Origin: Streptomyces spongiae | GTDB taxonomy: Bacteria > Actinomycetota > Actinomycetes > Streptomycetales > Streptomycetaceae | Length of the DNA: 42,325 bases | Assembly: GCF_009377185.1 (NCBI RefSeq) | Contig: NZ_VJZC01000027.1 | Span: 1 to 42,325 of the forward strand | Reading direction: 5' to 3' | In this document: one piece after another, positions 24,204 through 32,930 of the stretch | Position numbering within the stretch: position 1 is the first letter of the stretch | Layout of the letters: every line of letters starts with the position of its first letter | Notes under the pieces: generated by a model | Database searches by the model: none | What the model was told of the DNA's origin: nothing | What the model saw: the letters and a program-made list of their open reading frames with translations, nothing else | Program-made: the position numbers and the translations under genes

Positions 24204-25724
24204 CTACGCGTGGTCGCTCGGCGGCTTCGTGACCTCACCGGTCGTCGTCTCCTCGGGCCGTCCCAGCCGGCTGTGCGTGCGGCCGTACAGGAAGTACAGG
24301 ACGAAGCCGAGGACCATCCAGACGGCGAAGCGGGTCCAGGTCTCGGCCGGCAGGTTGAGCATCAGCCAGAGCGAGGCGAGGACGGACAGGGCCGGGACGA
24401 CGGGCACCCACGGGGTGCGGAACGCGCGGGGCAGGTCGGGCCGGGTCCGGCGGAGGATGATGACGCTGACCGCCACGACGACGAAGGCGAACAGCGTGCC
24501 GATGTTGACCAGTTCGGCCAGTTCGCCGAGGCTCGTGAAGCCCGCGACGACCGCGATGACCACGCCGAGCAGGATGGTCGGCCGGTGCGGTGTCCGGTAC
24601 CGGGGGTGGACGTGGGAGAAGAAGCGCGGCAGCAGCCCGTCACGGCTCATCGCGAAGAACACCCGGGTCTGGCCGAGCAGCAGGATCATGCAGACGACGG
24701 TCAGGCCGACGGAGGCCCCGAAGCTGATGAAGCCCGCGAACCACGGGTGCCCGGTGGCCTTGAACGCGTCGGCCAGCGGGGCGTCCACGGAGAGCTTGGT
24801 GTAGTGCTGCATGCCGGTCACCACGATCGACACCGCCACGTAGAGCGCGGTGCAGATGAACAGTGAGCCGAGGATGCCGCGCGGCATGTCCCGCTGCGGG
24901 TTCTTCGTCTCCTCGGCCGCCGTGGCCACGATGTCGAAGCCGATGAAGGCGAAGAAGACGACGGACGCGGCGGTGAAGACGCCCATCACACCGAAGTTGG
25001 AGGGTGCCCAGCCGAACAGCAGCTGGACCAGCGGGGACTGGAGGTCGCCACCCGCCTCGACGGCCTGCGCCTTCGGGATGAACGGGTCGTAGTTGGCGCC
25101 CTTGATGAAGAAGGCACCCGCGACGATGACCACGAGGACGACCGTCACCTTGATCGCGACGACGAGCGAGGTGATGCGGGCCGACAGCTTCATGCCGATG
25201 ACGAGGATGGCGGTGAGGACGAGGACGAGCCCGGCGGCGAGGATGTCGAAGCCGAATCCGTCGGCCCCTTCCCTGCCGCTGAGCGCCTCGGGCATCTGCC
25301 AGCCCGCGTTCTCCATCAGCGAGCGGATGTAGCCGGACCAGCCGACCGCGACCACCGCCGTGCCGAGCGCGAACTCCAGCACCAGGTCCCAGCCGATGAT
25401 CCAGGCGGGCAGCTCACCGAGCGAGGCGTACGAGAAGGTGTACGCGGACCCGGCGACCGGGACCGAGGACGCGAACTCGGCGTAACAGAGCGCGGCGAGC
25501 GCGCAGACGACTCCGGCCACGACGAACGCCAGGGCGACCGCGGGCCCCGCGTTGTTCTTGGCGACCGTACCGGTGAGGACGAAGATGCCGGTGCCGATGA
25601 TGACGCCGACGCCGAAGACGGTGAGATCCGTGGCGGACAGGGACTTCTTGAGCGCGTGCTCCGGTTCCTCGGCGTCCCTGAGCGACTGTTCGACCCGTTT
25701 CGTCCTGAAGAGGGTGCTGCTCAT
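24204..25724 (-). CDS. APC-superfamily amino-acid permease
   Basis: A 506-residue polytopic membrane protein. After a charged N-terminus (EEPEHALKKSLSATDL) it has about 12-14 membrane spans, with the first-span signature GVGVIIGTGIFVLTG and YAEFASSVPVAGSAYTFSY, both typical of the cationic amino-acid/YfnA-type permease group of the APC family. FFAFIGFDIVATAAEET is another conserved span. It likely imports an amino acid by proton symport; substrate is not determinable. The ATG at 25724 has GGGAGG upstream. It follows dxs on the same strand but a 17-bp-stem terminator separates them, so it is a separate unit. A short tail GEVTKPPSDHA ends the protein. Confidence 0.9.
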   Translation of the reverse strand: MSSTLFRTKRVEQSLRDAEEPEHALKKSLSATDLTVFGVGVIIGTGIFVLTGTVAKNNAGPAVALAFVVAGVVCALAALCYAEFASSVPVAGSAYTFSYASLGELPAWIIGWDLVLEFALGTAVVAVGWSGYIRSLMENAGWQMPEALSGREGADGFGFDILAAGLVLVLTAILVIGMKLSARITSLVVAIKVTVVLVVIVAGAFFIKGANYDPFIPKAQAVEAGGDLQSPLVQLLFGWAPSNFGVMGVFTAASVVFFAFIGFDIVATAAEETKNPQRDMPRGILGSLFICTALYVAVSIVVTGMQHYTKLSVDAPLADAFKATGHPWFAGFISFGASVGLTVVCMILLLGQTRVFFAMSRDGLLPRFFSHVHPRYRTPHRPTILLGVVIAVVAGFTSLGELAELVNIGTLFAFVVVAVSVIILRRTRPDLPRAFRTPWVPVVPALSVLASLWLMLNLPAETWTRFAVWMVLGFVLYFLYGRTHSRLGRPEETTTGEVTKPPSDHA

Positions 25725-25810
25725 GCGCGTACCTCCCACGCTGTGTCGTCCCCGACATGATCGAGAGGGGGCGTAGGGCGTATGCCCCAGCGCGGTGAAT
25801 TCACGCGAAT

Positions 25811-25850
25811 GGGCCGGTCCCACCACCGTAAAAGGTGGTGGGACCGGCCC
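25811..25850 (-). terminator. Strong hairpin terminator after dxs
   Basis: A perfect 17-bp stem, GGGCCGGTCCCACCACC (25811-25827) with its exact complement at 25834-25850, encloses the loop GTAAAA. It lies 12 bp after the dxs stop on the minus strand. No T-run is present. It insulates the downstream permease gene. Confidence 0.85.
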
Positions 25851-25861
25851 TTGCGCATACC

Positions 25862-27778
25862 TCAGTCGCGGGCGGGCTCCACCGACTCCACCTGCTCGAA
25901 CCGGCCGTCCAGCTTGGAGACGAGACCGGTGACCTGGCGGGCGATGTCCGGCGCGGTGAGGCCGATCTCCGCCATGACCTCGGCGCGGGTGGCGTGGTCC
26001 AGGAAGCGCGGCGGAATTCCGAAGTCGCGCAGCGGGACGTCCACACCGGCGTCGCGCAGGGCCTGGGCGACGGCCGAGCCGACACCACCGACACGGGAGT
26101 TGTCCTCGACGGTGACGACCACGCGGTGCTGCTCGGCGAGCGGCGCCATGGCCTCGTCGACGGGCTTGACCCAGCGCGGGTCGACCACGGTCGTGGAGAT
26201 GCCCTGCTGGTCGAGCAGGCCGGCGATCTCCAGGCACATCGGCGCGAGGGCGCCCACCGACACCAGCAGCACGTCCGGCGCGTCGGTGCCCGGCTCGCGC
26301 AGCACGTCCATGCCGCCGATACGGCCGACAGCGGGTACGGCGGGACCTACCGCGCCCTTGGAGAAGCGGACCACGGTCGGGGCGTCCTTGACCTCCACGG
26401 CCTCCCGCAGCTGGGCGCGCACCTGGTCGGCGTCACGCGGCGCGGCGAGCCGCAGCCCCGGTACGACCTGGAGGATCGACATGTCCCACATGCCGTTGTG
26501 GGAGGCGCCGTCGGTCCCGGTGATACCGGCCCGGTCCAGCACGAACGTGACCCCGCACTTGTGCAGGGCCACGTCCATCAGCACCTGGTCGAAGGCGCGG
26601 TTGAGGAAGGTGGCGTACACGGCGAAGACGGGGTGCAGTCCGCCCGTGGCCAGACCGGCGGCGGACACGGCACCGTGCTGCTCGGCGATGCCCACGTCGA
26701 AGACCCGCTCGGGGAATGCCTTGGCGAACTTCTCCAGACCGACCGGCTGGAGCATGGCGGCGGTGATGGCGACGACGTCCTTGCGCTCCATGCCGAGCCT
26801 GACCATCTCCTCGCCGAAGACGGACGTCCAGTCGGCACCGGAGGAGGCGATCGGCAGACCCGTGTCGGGGTGGATCTTGCCGACGGCGTGGAAGCGGTCC
26901 GCCTCGTCCTGGAGGGCGGGCTGGTAGCCGCGGCCCTTCTCGGTGAGGCAGTGCACGATGACGGGGCCGCCGAACCGTTTGGCCCGCACGAGCGCGGACT
27001 CCAGGGCTTCGATGTCGTGGCCGTCGATGGGGCCGACGTACTTGAGCCCCAGGTCCTCGAACATGCCCTGGGGGGCGATGAAGTCCTTCAGGCCCTTCTT
27101 CGCGCCGTGCAGGGTGTCGAAGAGCGGTTTGCCCACGACCGGGGTGCGCTCCAGCACTTCCTTCGTCCGGGCGAGGAAACGCTCGTACCCCTCCGTCGTG
27201 CGCAGCGTGGCGAGGTGGTTGGCCAGGCCGCCGATCGTCGGGGCGTACGACCGCTCGTTGTCGTTGACGACGATGACCAGGGGGCGGTCCTTGGCGTCCG
27301 CGATGTTGTTGAGCGCCTCCCAGGCCATACCGCCGGTGAGGGCGCCGTCACCGATGACGGCGACCACGTGGTCGCCGCGTTTGCGGATCTGGTTGGCCTT
27401 CGCGAGGCCGTCGGCCCAGCCGAGGACCGTGGACGCGTGCGAGTTCTCGATGACGTCGTGCTCGGACTCGGCCTGTGACGGGTAACCCGACAGACCGCCC
27501 TTCATCTTCAGCTTCGAGAAGTCCTGACGGCCGGTGAGCAGCTTGTGCACGTAGGACTGGTGGCCCGTGTCCCACAGCACCTTGTCCTTCGGGGAGTCGA
27601 AGACGCGGTGCATGGCGATGGTGAGCTCGACCACACCCAGGTTGGGCCCCAGGTGGCCGCCGGTCTTGGACACCGCCTCCACGAGGAAGGTCCGGATCTC
27701 CTCGGCCAGCTGGTCCAGCTGCTCCAGGCTGAGCCGGTCCAGATCGCGCGGTCCCCTGATGCGGGTCAGCAGCGGCAC
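25862..27778 (-). CDS. dxs: 1-deoxy-D-xylulose-5-phosphate synthase
   Basis: A 638-residue thiamine-diphosphate enzyme that condenses pyruvate and glyceraldehyde 3-phosphate, the first step of the MEP pathway to isoprenoids. Motifs: [31 protein letters not shown], the ThDP site [16 protein letters not shown] (about 143 onward) with NDNERS, and the second half [15 protein letters not shown] (catalytic Glu) and [16 protein letters not shown]. Length is normal. The GTG at 27778 is chosen because AAGGAGG sits five bases upstream. Its promoter lies in 27779-27894. Streptomyces often have more than one dxs; this copy sits next to xylFGH, but no functional link to xylose import is evident beyond position. 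Confidence 0.95.
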   Translation of the reverse strand: MPLLTRIRGPRDLDRLSLEQLDQLAEEIRTFLVEAVSKTGGHLGPNLGVVELTIAMHRVFDSPKDKVLWDTGHQSYVHKLLTGRQDFSKLKMKGGLSGYPSQAESEHDVIENSHASTVLGWADGLAKANQIRKRGDHVVAVIGDGALTGGMAWEALNNIADAKDRPLVIVVNDNERSYAPTIGGLANHLATLRTTEGYERFLARTKEVLERTPVVGKPLFDTLHGAKKGLKDFIAPQGMFEDLGLKYVGPIDGHDIEALESALVRAKRFGGPVIVHCLTEKGRGYQPALQDEADRFHAVGKIHPDTGLPIASSGADWTSVFGEEMVRLGMERKDVVAITAAMLQPVGLEKFAKAFPERVFDVGIAEQHGAVSAAGLATGGLHPVFAVYATFLNRAFDQVLMDVALHKCGVTFVLDRAGITGTDGASHNGMWDMSILQVVPGLRLAAPRDADQVRAQLREAVEVKDAPTVVRFSKGAVGPAVPAVGRIGGMDVLREPGTDAPDVLLVSVGALAPMCLEIAGLLDQQGISTTVVDPRWVKPVDEAMAPLAEQHRVVVTVEDNSRVGGVGSAVAQALRDAGVDVPLRDFGIPPRFLDHATRAEVMAEIGLTAPDIARQVTGLVSKLDGRFEQVESVEPARD

Positions 27779-27894
27779 CCGTGCCTCCTTGCAGTGTGCG
27801 TTCGAGCGTTGCCGGGTCCGGTCGAGTCTAATGTTCCGCCCGTACGGCCGACGCCCGGCCCGCGCGTCATACTCACGCGATCGGCCGCAGACAA

Positions 27895-27960
27895 CAGTTC
27901 CCCGCGCCCCAAAGGGGCGCGGGGAACTGCGCGACCAGCCACGTACAAGCCGCAGCCGAA
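27895..27960 (-). terminator. Repeat copy 3 (inverted): 16-bp-stem terminator after xylFGH
   Basis: CAGTTCCCCGCGCCCC (27895-27910) pairs perfectly with 27914-27929 around an AAA loop. On the minus strand it reads GTGGCTGGTC followed by GCGCAGTTCCCCGCGCCCCT, matching the copies at 1815 and 8691 over about 45 bp. It lies 55 bp after the xylH stop, and also forms the upstream border of the dxs promoter. Confidence 0.8.
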
Positions 27961-27983
27961 CAACAACAAGCAGCCCTACGGCA

Positions 27984-29279
27984 CTACGCGCGACCCGCGG
28001 TCTTCTGCGTACGACGTGTGACCGAGTCAATAACAACCGTCGTCAGCAGAACCCCCGCCGTGATCATGTACTTCACCGGCTCCGCGATCGACTCCAGCTG
28101 CAACCCGTACTGGATCGACACGATCACCATCACACCCAGCAGCGCGTTCCACGTACGCCCACGCCCACCGAACAGCGACGTACCACCGATCACGGCCGCG
28201 GCGATCGCGTTCATCAGCAGGTCACCGGTACCGGCACTCTGGTTCGCCGAAGCGATCTTGGAGGCCAGGAACAGGCCGCCCATCGCCGCGAACCCACCGG
28301 AGACGGCGAACACGGAGATCCGCACCGCCGTCACGTTGATACCCGCACGCCGGGACGCCTCCACGCTGCCGCCGAGCGCGAAGATCTTGCGGCCGTACGA
28401 GGTGCGGCGCAGCACGAAGTCGGTGGCCACCAGGAACACCAGGAAGATCACCGTGGCCAGCGGCAGGCCCTTGTACTGGTTGTACATGGCGGCCGCGGCG
28501 AAGGAGATCACGGCGAGCAGCACCGTACGCAGGAGCGTGTCGCTGAGCGGCCGCGACGGGATGCCGACCGCTTCCCGGCGGCGGTTGCCCAGGAACGAGG
28601 TGACGAAGAACACCGCGACCACCACGGTGGCAAGCCCGTACGCCGCCGCGATGTCCGTGAAGAAGTACGTGGTCAGCTTGCCGATGAAGCCGTCGCTGTC
28701 GAGGTTGATCGTGCCGTTCTCGCCCAGCGTCTGGAGCATGAAGCCCAGCCAGAAGAGCAGGCCGGCCAGGGTGACGGCGAACGCGGGCGCGCCGAGCACC
28801 GCGAAGAAGAAGCCGTGCGCCGCGCCGATGGCCGCACCCGCGGCGATGGCGAAGAGCACCGCCGCCCACTCGGGCCAGCCCTGGTTGACCGCGAGGACGG
28901 CCGCGATGGCACTGGACGCGCCGCTGACCGAGCCGACGGACAGGTCGATCTCGCCGAGCAGCAGTACGAAGACGATGCCGACGGAGATCATGCCCGTGCC
29001 GACCATCGTGACGGAGATGTCGCTGAGGTTCTGCGCGGAGAGGAACGCCGAGTTCAGGCTCTGGAAGACGACACAGATGATGAGCAGACCGATGACGACC
29101 GGGATGGAGCCCAGTTCACCGGCCTTCATCTTCCGCCTGAACTCACCGACGTAGCCCGTGAGGCCCCGCTCGCGGACGAGGAGCCGGGGGTCGACCGCGG
29201 TCACCGCGGCGGCGGCGGCCTCGGGGTTCTCGACGGCGTGCTCGTCCGTCGCGGTGGTGGAGGTCTTGTCGATGCTCAC
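27984..29279 (-). CDS. xylH: XylH: xylose-type ABC transporter permease
   Basis: A 431-residue CUT2 permease. An N-terminal cytoplasmic stretch of about 65 residues precedes about ten membrane spans, including [13 protein letters not shown] and [22 protein letters not shown], the EIDLSVG motif typical of RbsC/XylH permeases. The C-terminal [11 protein letters not shown] motif is also family-typical. The start is a GTG at 29279 overlapping the xylG stop (GTGA). It forms the channel with XylG as ATPase and XylF as binding protein. The gene is last in the transcript and is followed by a hairpin. Xylose specificity follows from gene order beside rok7B7, as known in S. coelicolor. Confidence 0.92.
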   Translation of the reverse strand: MSIDKTSTTATDEHAVENPEAAAAAVTAVDPRLLVRERGLTGYVGEFRRKMKAGELGSIPVVIGLLIICVVFQSLNSAFLSAQNLSDISVTMVGTGMISVGIVFVLLLGEIDLSVGSVSGASSAIAAVLAVNQGWPEWAAVLFAIAAGAAIGAAHGFFFAVLGAPAFAVTLAGLLFWLGFMLQTLGENGTINLDSDGFIGKLTTYFFTDIAAAYGLATVVVAVFFVTSFLGNRRREAVGIPSRPLSDTLLRTVLLAVISFAAAAMYNQYKGLPLATVIFLVFLVATDFVLRRTSYGRKIFALGGSVEASRRAGINVTAVRISVFAVSGGFAAMGGLFLASKIASANQSAGTGDLLMNAIAAAVIGGTSLFGGRGRTWNALLGVMVIVSIQYGLQLESIAEPVKYMITAGVLLTTVVIDSVTRRTQKTAGRA

Positions 29280-30058
29280 TTGGAAACCTCCCCGTTCGTG
29301 CGCGCCGCACGGCGGGTCACGGCGTTGTCGGTGGCGCCGGTGATGGCGGAGATGATCTCCTCCTGCGAGGTCGACTTGACCTCGAAGACGCCGTTGTTGC
29401 GGCCGAGGCGCAGCACGGCGACCTTGTCGGCGACGGCCTTCACGTCGGCCATGTTGTGGCTGATGAGAATGACCGCGTGGTTGCGCTCGCGCAGCCGCTC
29501 GACCAGGTCGAGGACCTGGGCGGTCTGCTCGACGCCGAGGGCCGCGGTGGGCTCGTCGAGGATGACCAGCTGGGGCTCGCCGAGCATGGAGCGGGCGATG
29601 GCCACCGTCTGGCGCTGGCCGCCGGAGAGCGAGGCGATCGGGATGCGCACGCTGGGAATGCGGATCGATAGCGTCCGCAGCAGTTCCTGGGAGCGCCGCT
29701 CCATCTCGACCTCGTCGAGGACGCCCCACTTCCTCAGCTCACGGCCGAGGAAGAGGTTGCCGACGACATCGATGTTGTCGCACAGCGCGAGGTCCTGGTA
29801 GACGGTCGCGATGCCCAGACTCTGGGCGTCGTGCGGCCTGTTGATCTGGACGGCTTTGCCGTCCCATTCGATGACGCCCTCATCGATGGGGTGTACGCCG
29901 GCGATCGTCTTGACCAGCGTGGATTTTCCGGCGCCGTTGTCGCCGACCAGGGCGACCACCTCACCGGCGTGGACCTCGAGCTCTACATCGGTGAGCGCCT
30001 GTACGGCACCGAACCGCTTGGAGACCCCGCGCAACGCCAGCACGGGCGTAGCGGACAC
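29276..30058 (-). CDS. xylG: XylG: sugar ABC transporter ATPase, single-domain type
   Basis: A roughly 260-residue ABC ATPase: Walker A GDNGAGKST, signature LSGGQRQT, Walker B VILDEP, and the switch His in LISHN. Enterobacterial XylG/RbsA proteins have two fused ABC domains of about 500 residues; this one has a single domain and must act as a homodimer. I chose the GTG at 30058 because GAAGGAG ends nine bases before it. The in-frame ATG at 30067 directly abuts that GAAGGAG and is an unlikely start, although annotations may use it. It overlaps xylH, while 229-238 bp separate it from xylF; that gap has two strong hairpins. Confidence 0.9.
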   Translation of the reverse strand: MSATPVLALRGVSKRFGAVQALTDVELEVHAGEVVALVGDNGAGKSTLVKTIAGVHPIDEGVIEWDGKAVQINRPHDAQSLGIATVYQDLALCDNIDVVGNLFLGRELRKWGVLDEVEMERRSQELLRTLSIRIPSVRIPIASLSGGQRQTVAIARSMLGEPQLVILDEPTAALGVEQTAQVLDLVERLRERNHAVILISHNMADVKAVADKVAVLRLGRNNGVFEVKSTSQEEIISAITGATDNAVTRRAARTNGEVSK

Positions 30059-30067
30059 GTGAACCAT

Positions 30068-30295
30068 CTCCTTCGCCGCCTGACCCGGCGGAAGGGTTCT
30101 GCAGAGAAAAGCAGAGAAAAACGGGGGGGGTTGTTCCGTCCGGCGCCCCGCTCTAGCTTGCGGGGCTGTCTGATGCGCGGGGCGCCGGAGGAGCCGTGGA
30201 GTGGACCGGACCCCTGTCAGGGGCGGCCCACATGAAGCCGGTCCCGTACGGGAGTCGCGGTGGACTCCCGTACGGGATGGGCGAGGTGCGGCTGC
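30068..30295 (-). promoter_or_regulatory. xylF-xylG intercistronic region with two hairpins
   Basis: On the minus strand the region first has a 15-bp perfect stem (TCCCGTACGGGAGTC, 30242-30256, with 30263-30277; loop GCGGTG). Next is CCGGCGCCCCG (30140-30150) with CGGGGCGCCGG (30178-30188). An alternative, mutually exclusive pairing GCCCCGC/GCGGGGC (30145-30151 with 30160-30166) is possible. A direct repeat GCAGAGAAAA x2 lies at 30101-30120. Such hairpins usually protect the binding-protein mRNA and reduce downstream expression. Confidence 0.6.
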
Positions 30296-31405
30296 TTACT
30301 TGACGCCGGCCTCGTCGCAGGCCTTCTTGTACTTGGCCGTGCAGAGCTCGGCCGTGGTGTAGATACCGTCCTTGATGACGGTGTCGTTGATGTTCTCCTT
30401 GGTCAGCGAGACCACCGGGATGATGGCCGACGGAACGTCCTTGGCGCTGCTGCTGGAGACCTTGTCCTTGGCGACGGAGTCGAGCTTCTCGCCCTTGGCG
30501 AGCGCCACGGCCAGCTCGGCCGCCACGTTCGCCTCCTGCGGGTAGGACTTGTAGACGCTCATGAACTGCTCGCCGGTGAGGATGCGCTGCACGGCGGCGA
30601 GTTCGGCGTCCTGACCGGTGACCGGGACGTCGATGCCGGCGGCCTTGAGGGCGGTGATGATGCCGCCCGCCATGCCGTCGTTGGCGGAGTAGACGCCGAT
30701 GATCTTGTCCTTCTTGAGCGCCGAGATCGCCGACTCCATGTTGGCGTTGGCGTTGTCCGGCGACCACTCCTTGGTGTCGAACTCGCGGCCGATGTTGACC
30801 TTGCCGTCGAGGACGGAGTGGGCGCCCTTCTTGAACATGGCGGCGTTCGGGTCGGTGACGGCGCCGTTCATCATGACGATGTCGCCGTCCTTGGCCTTGT
30901 CGCCCAGGGCCTCCAGCAGGGCCTCGCCCTGGGTCTTGCCGACTTCCTCGTTGTCGAAGGAGGTGTAGGCGCTGATCGGGCCCTCGGCCAGGCGGTCGTA
31001 GGCGACGACGGGGATGCCCGCGTCCTTGGCCTTCTGCACGGAGTTCTGGATGGCCTTGGCGTCCACGGCGTCCAGGATGAGCACGTCCACCTTGCTGGTG
31101 ATCATCGTGTCGACCTGCTGGGCCTGGAGGCTCGCGTCCTGCCGCGCGTTGCTGTACAGGATCTCTGCCTTGTCGTTCGTGAGCTCCTTGACCTTCTTCT
31201 CGATCAAGGGCTTGTCGAACTTCTCGTACCGCGCGGTCTTGTTCTCCGGCAGGAGCAGGCCGACCTTGATGTTGTCGCCCTTCGCCGCGCCCGAGGACTC
31301 GCTGTCAGAGTCCCCCGACTCCTTGGCACTGCCACAGGCGGCCAGCGAGACGGCCATCGCACCAGCTGCAACGGCGACGGCGGCACGGCGCATACGCGTG
31401 TTCAC
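30296..31405 (-). CDS. xylF: XylF: xylose-binding lipoprotein
   Basis: A 369-residue secreted lipoprotein. The signal is MNTRMRRAAVAVAAGAMAV followed by lipobox LAAC (Cys24), then a Ser/Asp-rich linker. The mature protein is a periplasmic-binding type I fold: KVGLLLPENKTARYEKFD, VDVLILDAVDAKAIQ and GVYSANDGMAGG. It captures the pentose for XylG/XylH. The GTG at 31405 has GGGAGG eight bases upstream. A strong inverted repeat at 31496 precedes it, probably the site of the ROK regulator encoded just upstream. The long hairpin gap to xylG suggests more XylF than XylG/H is made. Confidence 0.93.
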   Translation of the reverse strand: MNTRMRRAAVAVAAGAMAVSLAACGSAKESGDSDSESSGAAKGDNIKVGLLLPENKTARYEKFDKPLIEKKVKELTNDKAEILYSNARQDASLQAQQVDTMITSKVDVLILDAVDAKAIQNSVQKAKDAGIPVVAYDRLAEGPISAYTSFDNEEVGKTQGEALLEALGDKAKDGDIVMMNGAVTDPNAAMFKKGAHSVLDGKVNIGREFDTKEWSPDNANANMESAISALKKDKIIGVYSANDGMAGGIITALKAAGIDVPVTGQDAELAAVQRILTGEQFMSVYKSYPQEANVAAELAVALAKGEKLDSVAKDKVSSSSAKDVPSAIIPVVSLTKENINDTVIKDGIYTTAELCTAKYKKACDEAGVK

Positions 31406-31495
31406 TTCAGAAACCTCCCTGACGAGGCCGCGACACTGCGGCCGAGGTGACGGGAAGTCAACTCGGCCACACGTGCGACGTCAAGAAGTAAATCC

Positions 31496-31527
31496 TTAAC
31501 GAGATGGCAACGGTGCCATTCGTTATC
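31496..31527. promoter_or_regulatory. Candidate ROK (Rok7B7/XylR-type) operator
   Basis: TTAACGAGATGGCA (31496-31509), a four-base centre and TGCCATTCGTTAT (31514-31526) form an interrupted inverted repeat with AACGA and TGGCA arms. It starts right at the rok7B7 stop codon and lies about 90 bases before xylF. TTGACG at 31483-31478 on the minus strand is a possible -35 downstream of it, so a protein here could act from upstream or compete with polymerase. Direct Rok7B7 control of xylFGH is known in S. coelicolor; this exact site is inferred. Confidence 0.55.
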
Positions 31528-32771
31528 TAAGTGAAGGCAGGCGCGGCGGAGGACAGCGTTCCGTCCAAAAGTGTCGAATCCCCCATCTCGCTGAGGGCCA
31601 GCGCGAGGGCTCCGAGGACCTCGGCACGACCGCCCAATGCCCCTGGCAGCACGGAGAGTTGACGTGCCGCGCTGGGGATCGCGTACCGGCCGACGGACTC
31701 CCTTATGGGGCCGAGGACCAGCTCCCCGGACTCGGCGAGATCACCGCCGAGGACCACCCGGCTCGGGTTCAGCAGGTTGCAGAGGTTGGCGACTCCGCTG
31801 CCGATGTGACGGCCGACGTCGGCGATCACCCGGCGGCAGCCCGGGTCTCCGTCCCGTGCCAGCCTGACCACGCCTTCCATGGTCAGGCCGGTGCCGTGGC
31901 TGGACTGCAGGAGGGGCAGTACGTAGCGCGCGGCCGCGAAGGTCTCCAGGCAGCCGCGGTTGCCGCAGCGGCAGACCGGGCCGGACTCGTCCAGAGTGAT
32001 ATGTCCGATCTCGCCCGCCGTGCCGCCCGGGCCGCGGTAGATCTTCCCGGCGATCACCAGGCCGGCGCCGACACCGCTCGCGACCTTGATGTACGCGAGG
32101 TCCTTGACCCCGCGGCCACTGCCCCAGACCAGCTCCCCGAGGGCGCCCAGGTTGGCGTCGTTGTCCACGTGCACGGGCACGCCGAGCCGTCCCCGCAGCT
32201 CCTCGGCGGGCCGGGTTCCGGTCCAGCCGGGCAGGATGGCGGTGGAGCCGAGGGTGCCGGACTCCACGTCGATCGGACCGGGCACGCCCAGGCCGACGCC
32301 CGCGATCTTGTCGCGGTCCACTCCGGTGGCCGCGATCAGCCGGTTGACCAGCTGCTCCGCCCGGTCGAGGCCCTGCGCCGCGGAGGCGTCCACGTCGAGC
32401 GGCTCGGACTCCTCGGCCAGCACCTGGTGGGCGAGGTTTCCGATCGCGACGCGCAAATGCGTGTGCCCGAAGTCCACTCCTATGACGATGCCGGCGTCAC
32501 CGCTCAGGGAGACGGCCCGGGCCCGCCTGCCGCCCGCCGAAGTGGGCGTGACCTCGACCGTTCCGCCGTCCTTGAGCTCCCGCACGATGTTGGAGACGGT
32601 CGCCGCCGACAGGCCCGTCGTCCGCGCGATCTCCGCCTGGGTGAGGGACCCGGCCAGCCGAACGGCTCGTACGACCCGCTCCAGGTTGGCTCGGTGCAGC
32701 GACGACTGCGACCCCGGAGTCTCCACGACGACCTCCTGCGCGCGGGACCGCTTCAGCGAGGCCCCGTCCAT
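31527..32771 (-). CDS. rok7B7: ROK-family transcriptional regulator (Rok7B7-type)
   Basis: A 414-residue repressor-type ROK protein. An N-terminal winged helix-turn-helix lies at about 28-75 (ERVVRAVRLAGSLTQAEIA, LSAATVSNIVREL). The sugar-kinase-like ROK domain follows with VIGVDFGHTHLRVAIG, GVGLGVPGPID, VHVDNDANLGALGE, and the zinc site VCRCGNRGCLETFA. It senses a sugar or phosphosugar. In S. coelicolor Rok7B7 controls xylFGH and affects glucose repression and antibiotic output; the order here matches. I use ATG 32771; a longer GTG-type upstream start is possible and the ribosome binding site is weak. It lies between the ngc and xyl transport operons, on the same strand. Confidence 0.88.
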   Translation of the reverse strand: MDGASLKRSRAQEVVVETPGSQSSLHRANLERVVRAVRLAGSLTQAEIARTTGLSAATVSNIVRELKDGGTVEVTPTSAGGRRARAVSLSGDAGIVIGVDFGHTHLRVAIGNLAHQVLAEESEPLDVDASAAQGLDRAEQLVNRLIAATGVDRDKIAGVGLGVPGPIDVESGTLGSTAILPGWTGTRPAEELRGRLGVPVHVDNDANLGALGELVWGSGRGVKDLAYIKVASGVGAGLVIAGKIYRGPGGTAGEIGHITLDESGPVCRCGNRGCLETFAAARYVLPLLQSSHGTGLTMEGVVRLARDGDPGCRRVIADVGRHIGSGVANLCNLLNPSRVVLGGDLAESGELVLGPIRESVGRYAIPSAARQLSVLPGALGGRAEVLGALALALSEMGDSTLLDGTLSSAAPAFT

Positions 32772-32855
32772 TTCCAACAAGTGAACTCTAAGTCGAGCTG
32801 TTCGGGGTCGTCCCGTCAAGAGGTTGAACCAGATCGGGGGCGTTGCACCTGCACG

Positions 32856-32891
32856 CGTACGCCGCCCCCGGAAGGCCGGGAACGGCGTACG
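32856..32891 (-). terminator. Two-part hairpin terminator after ngcG
   Basis: The outer stem is CGTACGCCG (32856-32864) with CGGCGTACG (32883-32891), the inner stem CCCGG/CCGGG with loop AAGG. It lies 40 bp downstream of the ngcG stop on the minus strand and upstream of rok7B7, so it should insulate the regulator from ngc transcription. Confidence 0.75.
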
Positions 32892-32930
32892 GACAGCGAA
32901 CGCGTCAGGGTGTCGGGGGCCGGAATCCTC

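Noticed and set aside
30122..30130. G-run in the xylF-xylG gap as a G-quadruplex
   Set aside because: A single run of G residues without the other three tracts needed nearby on the same strand in regular spacing.
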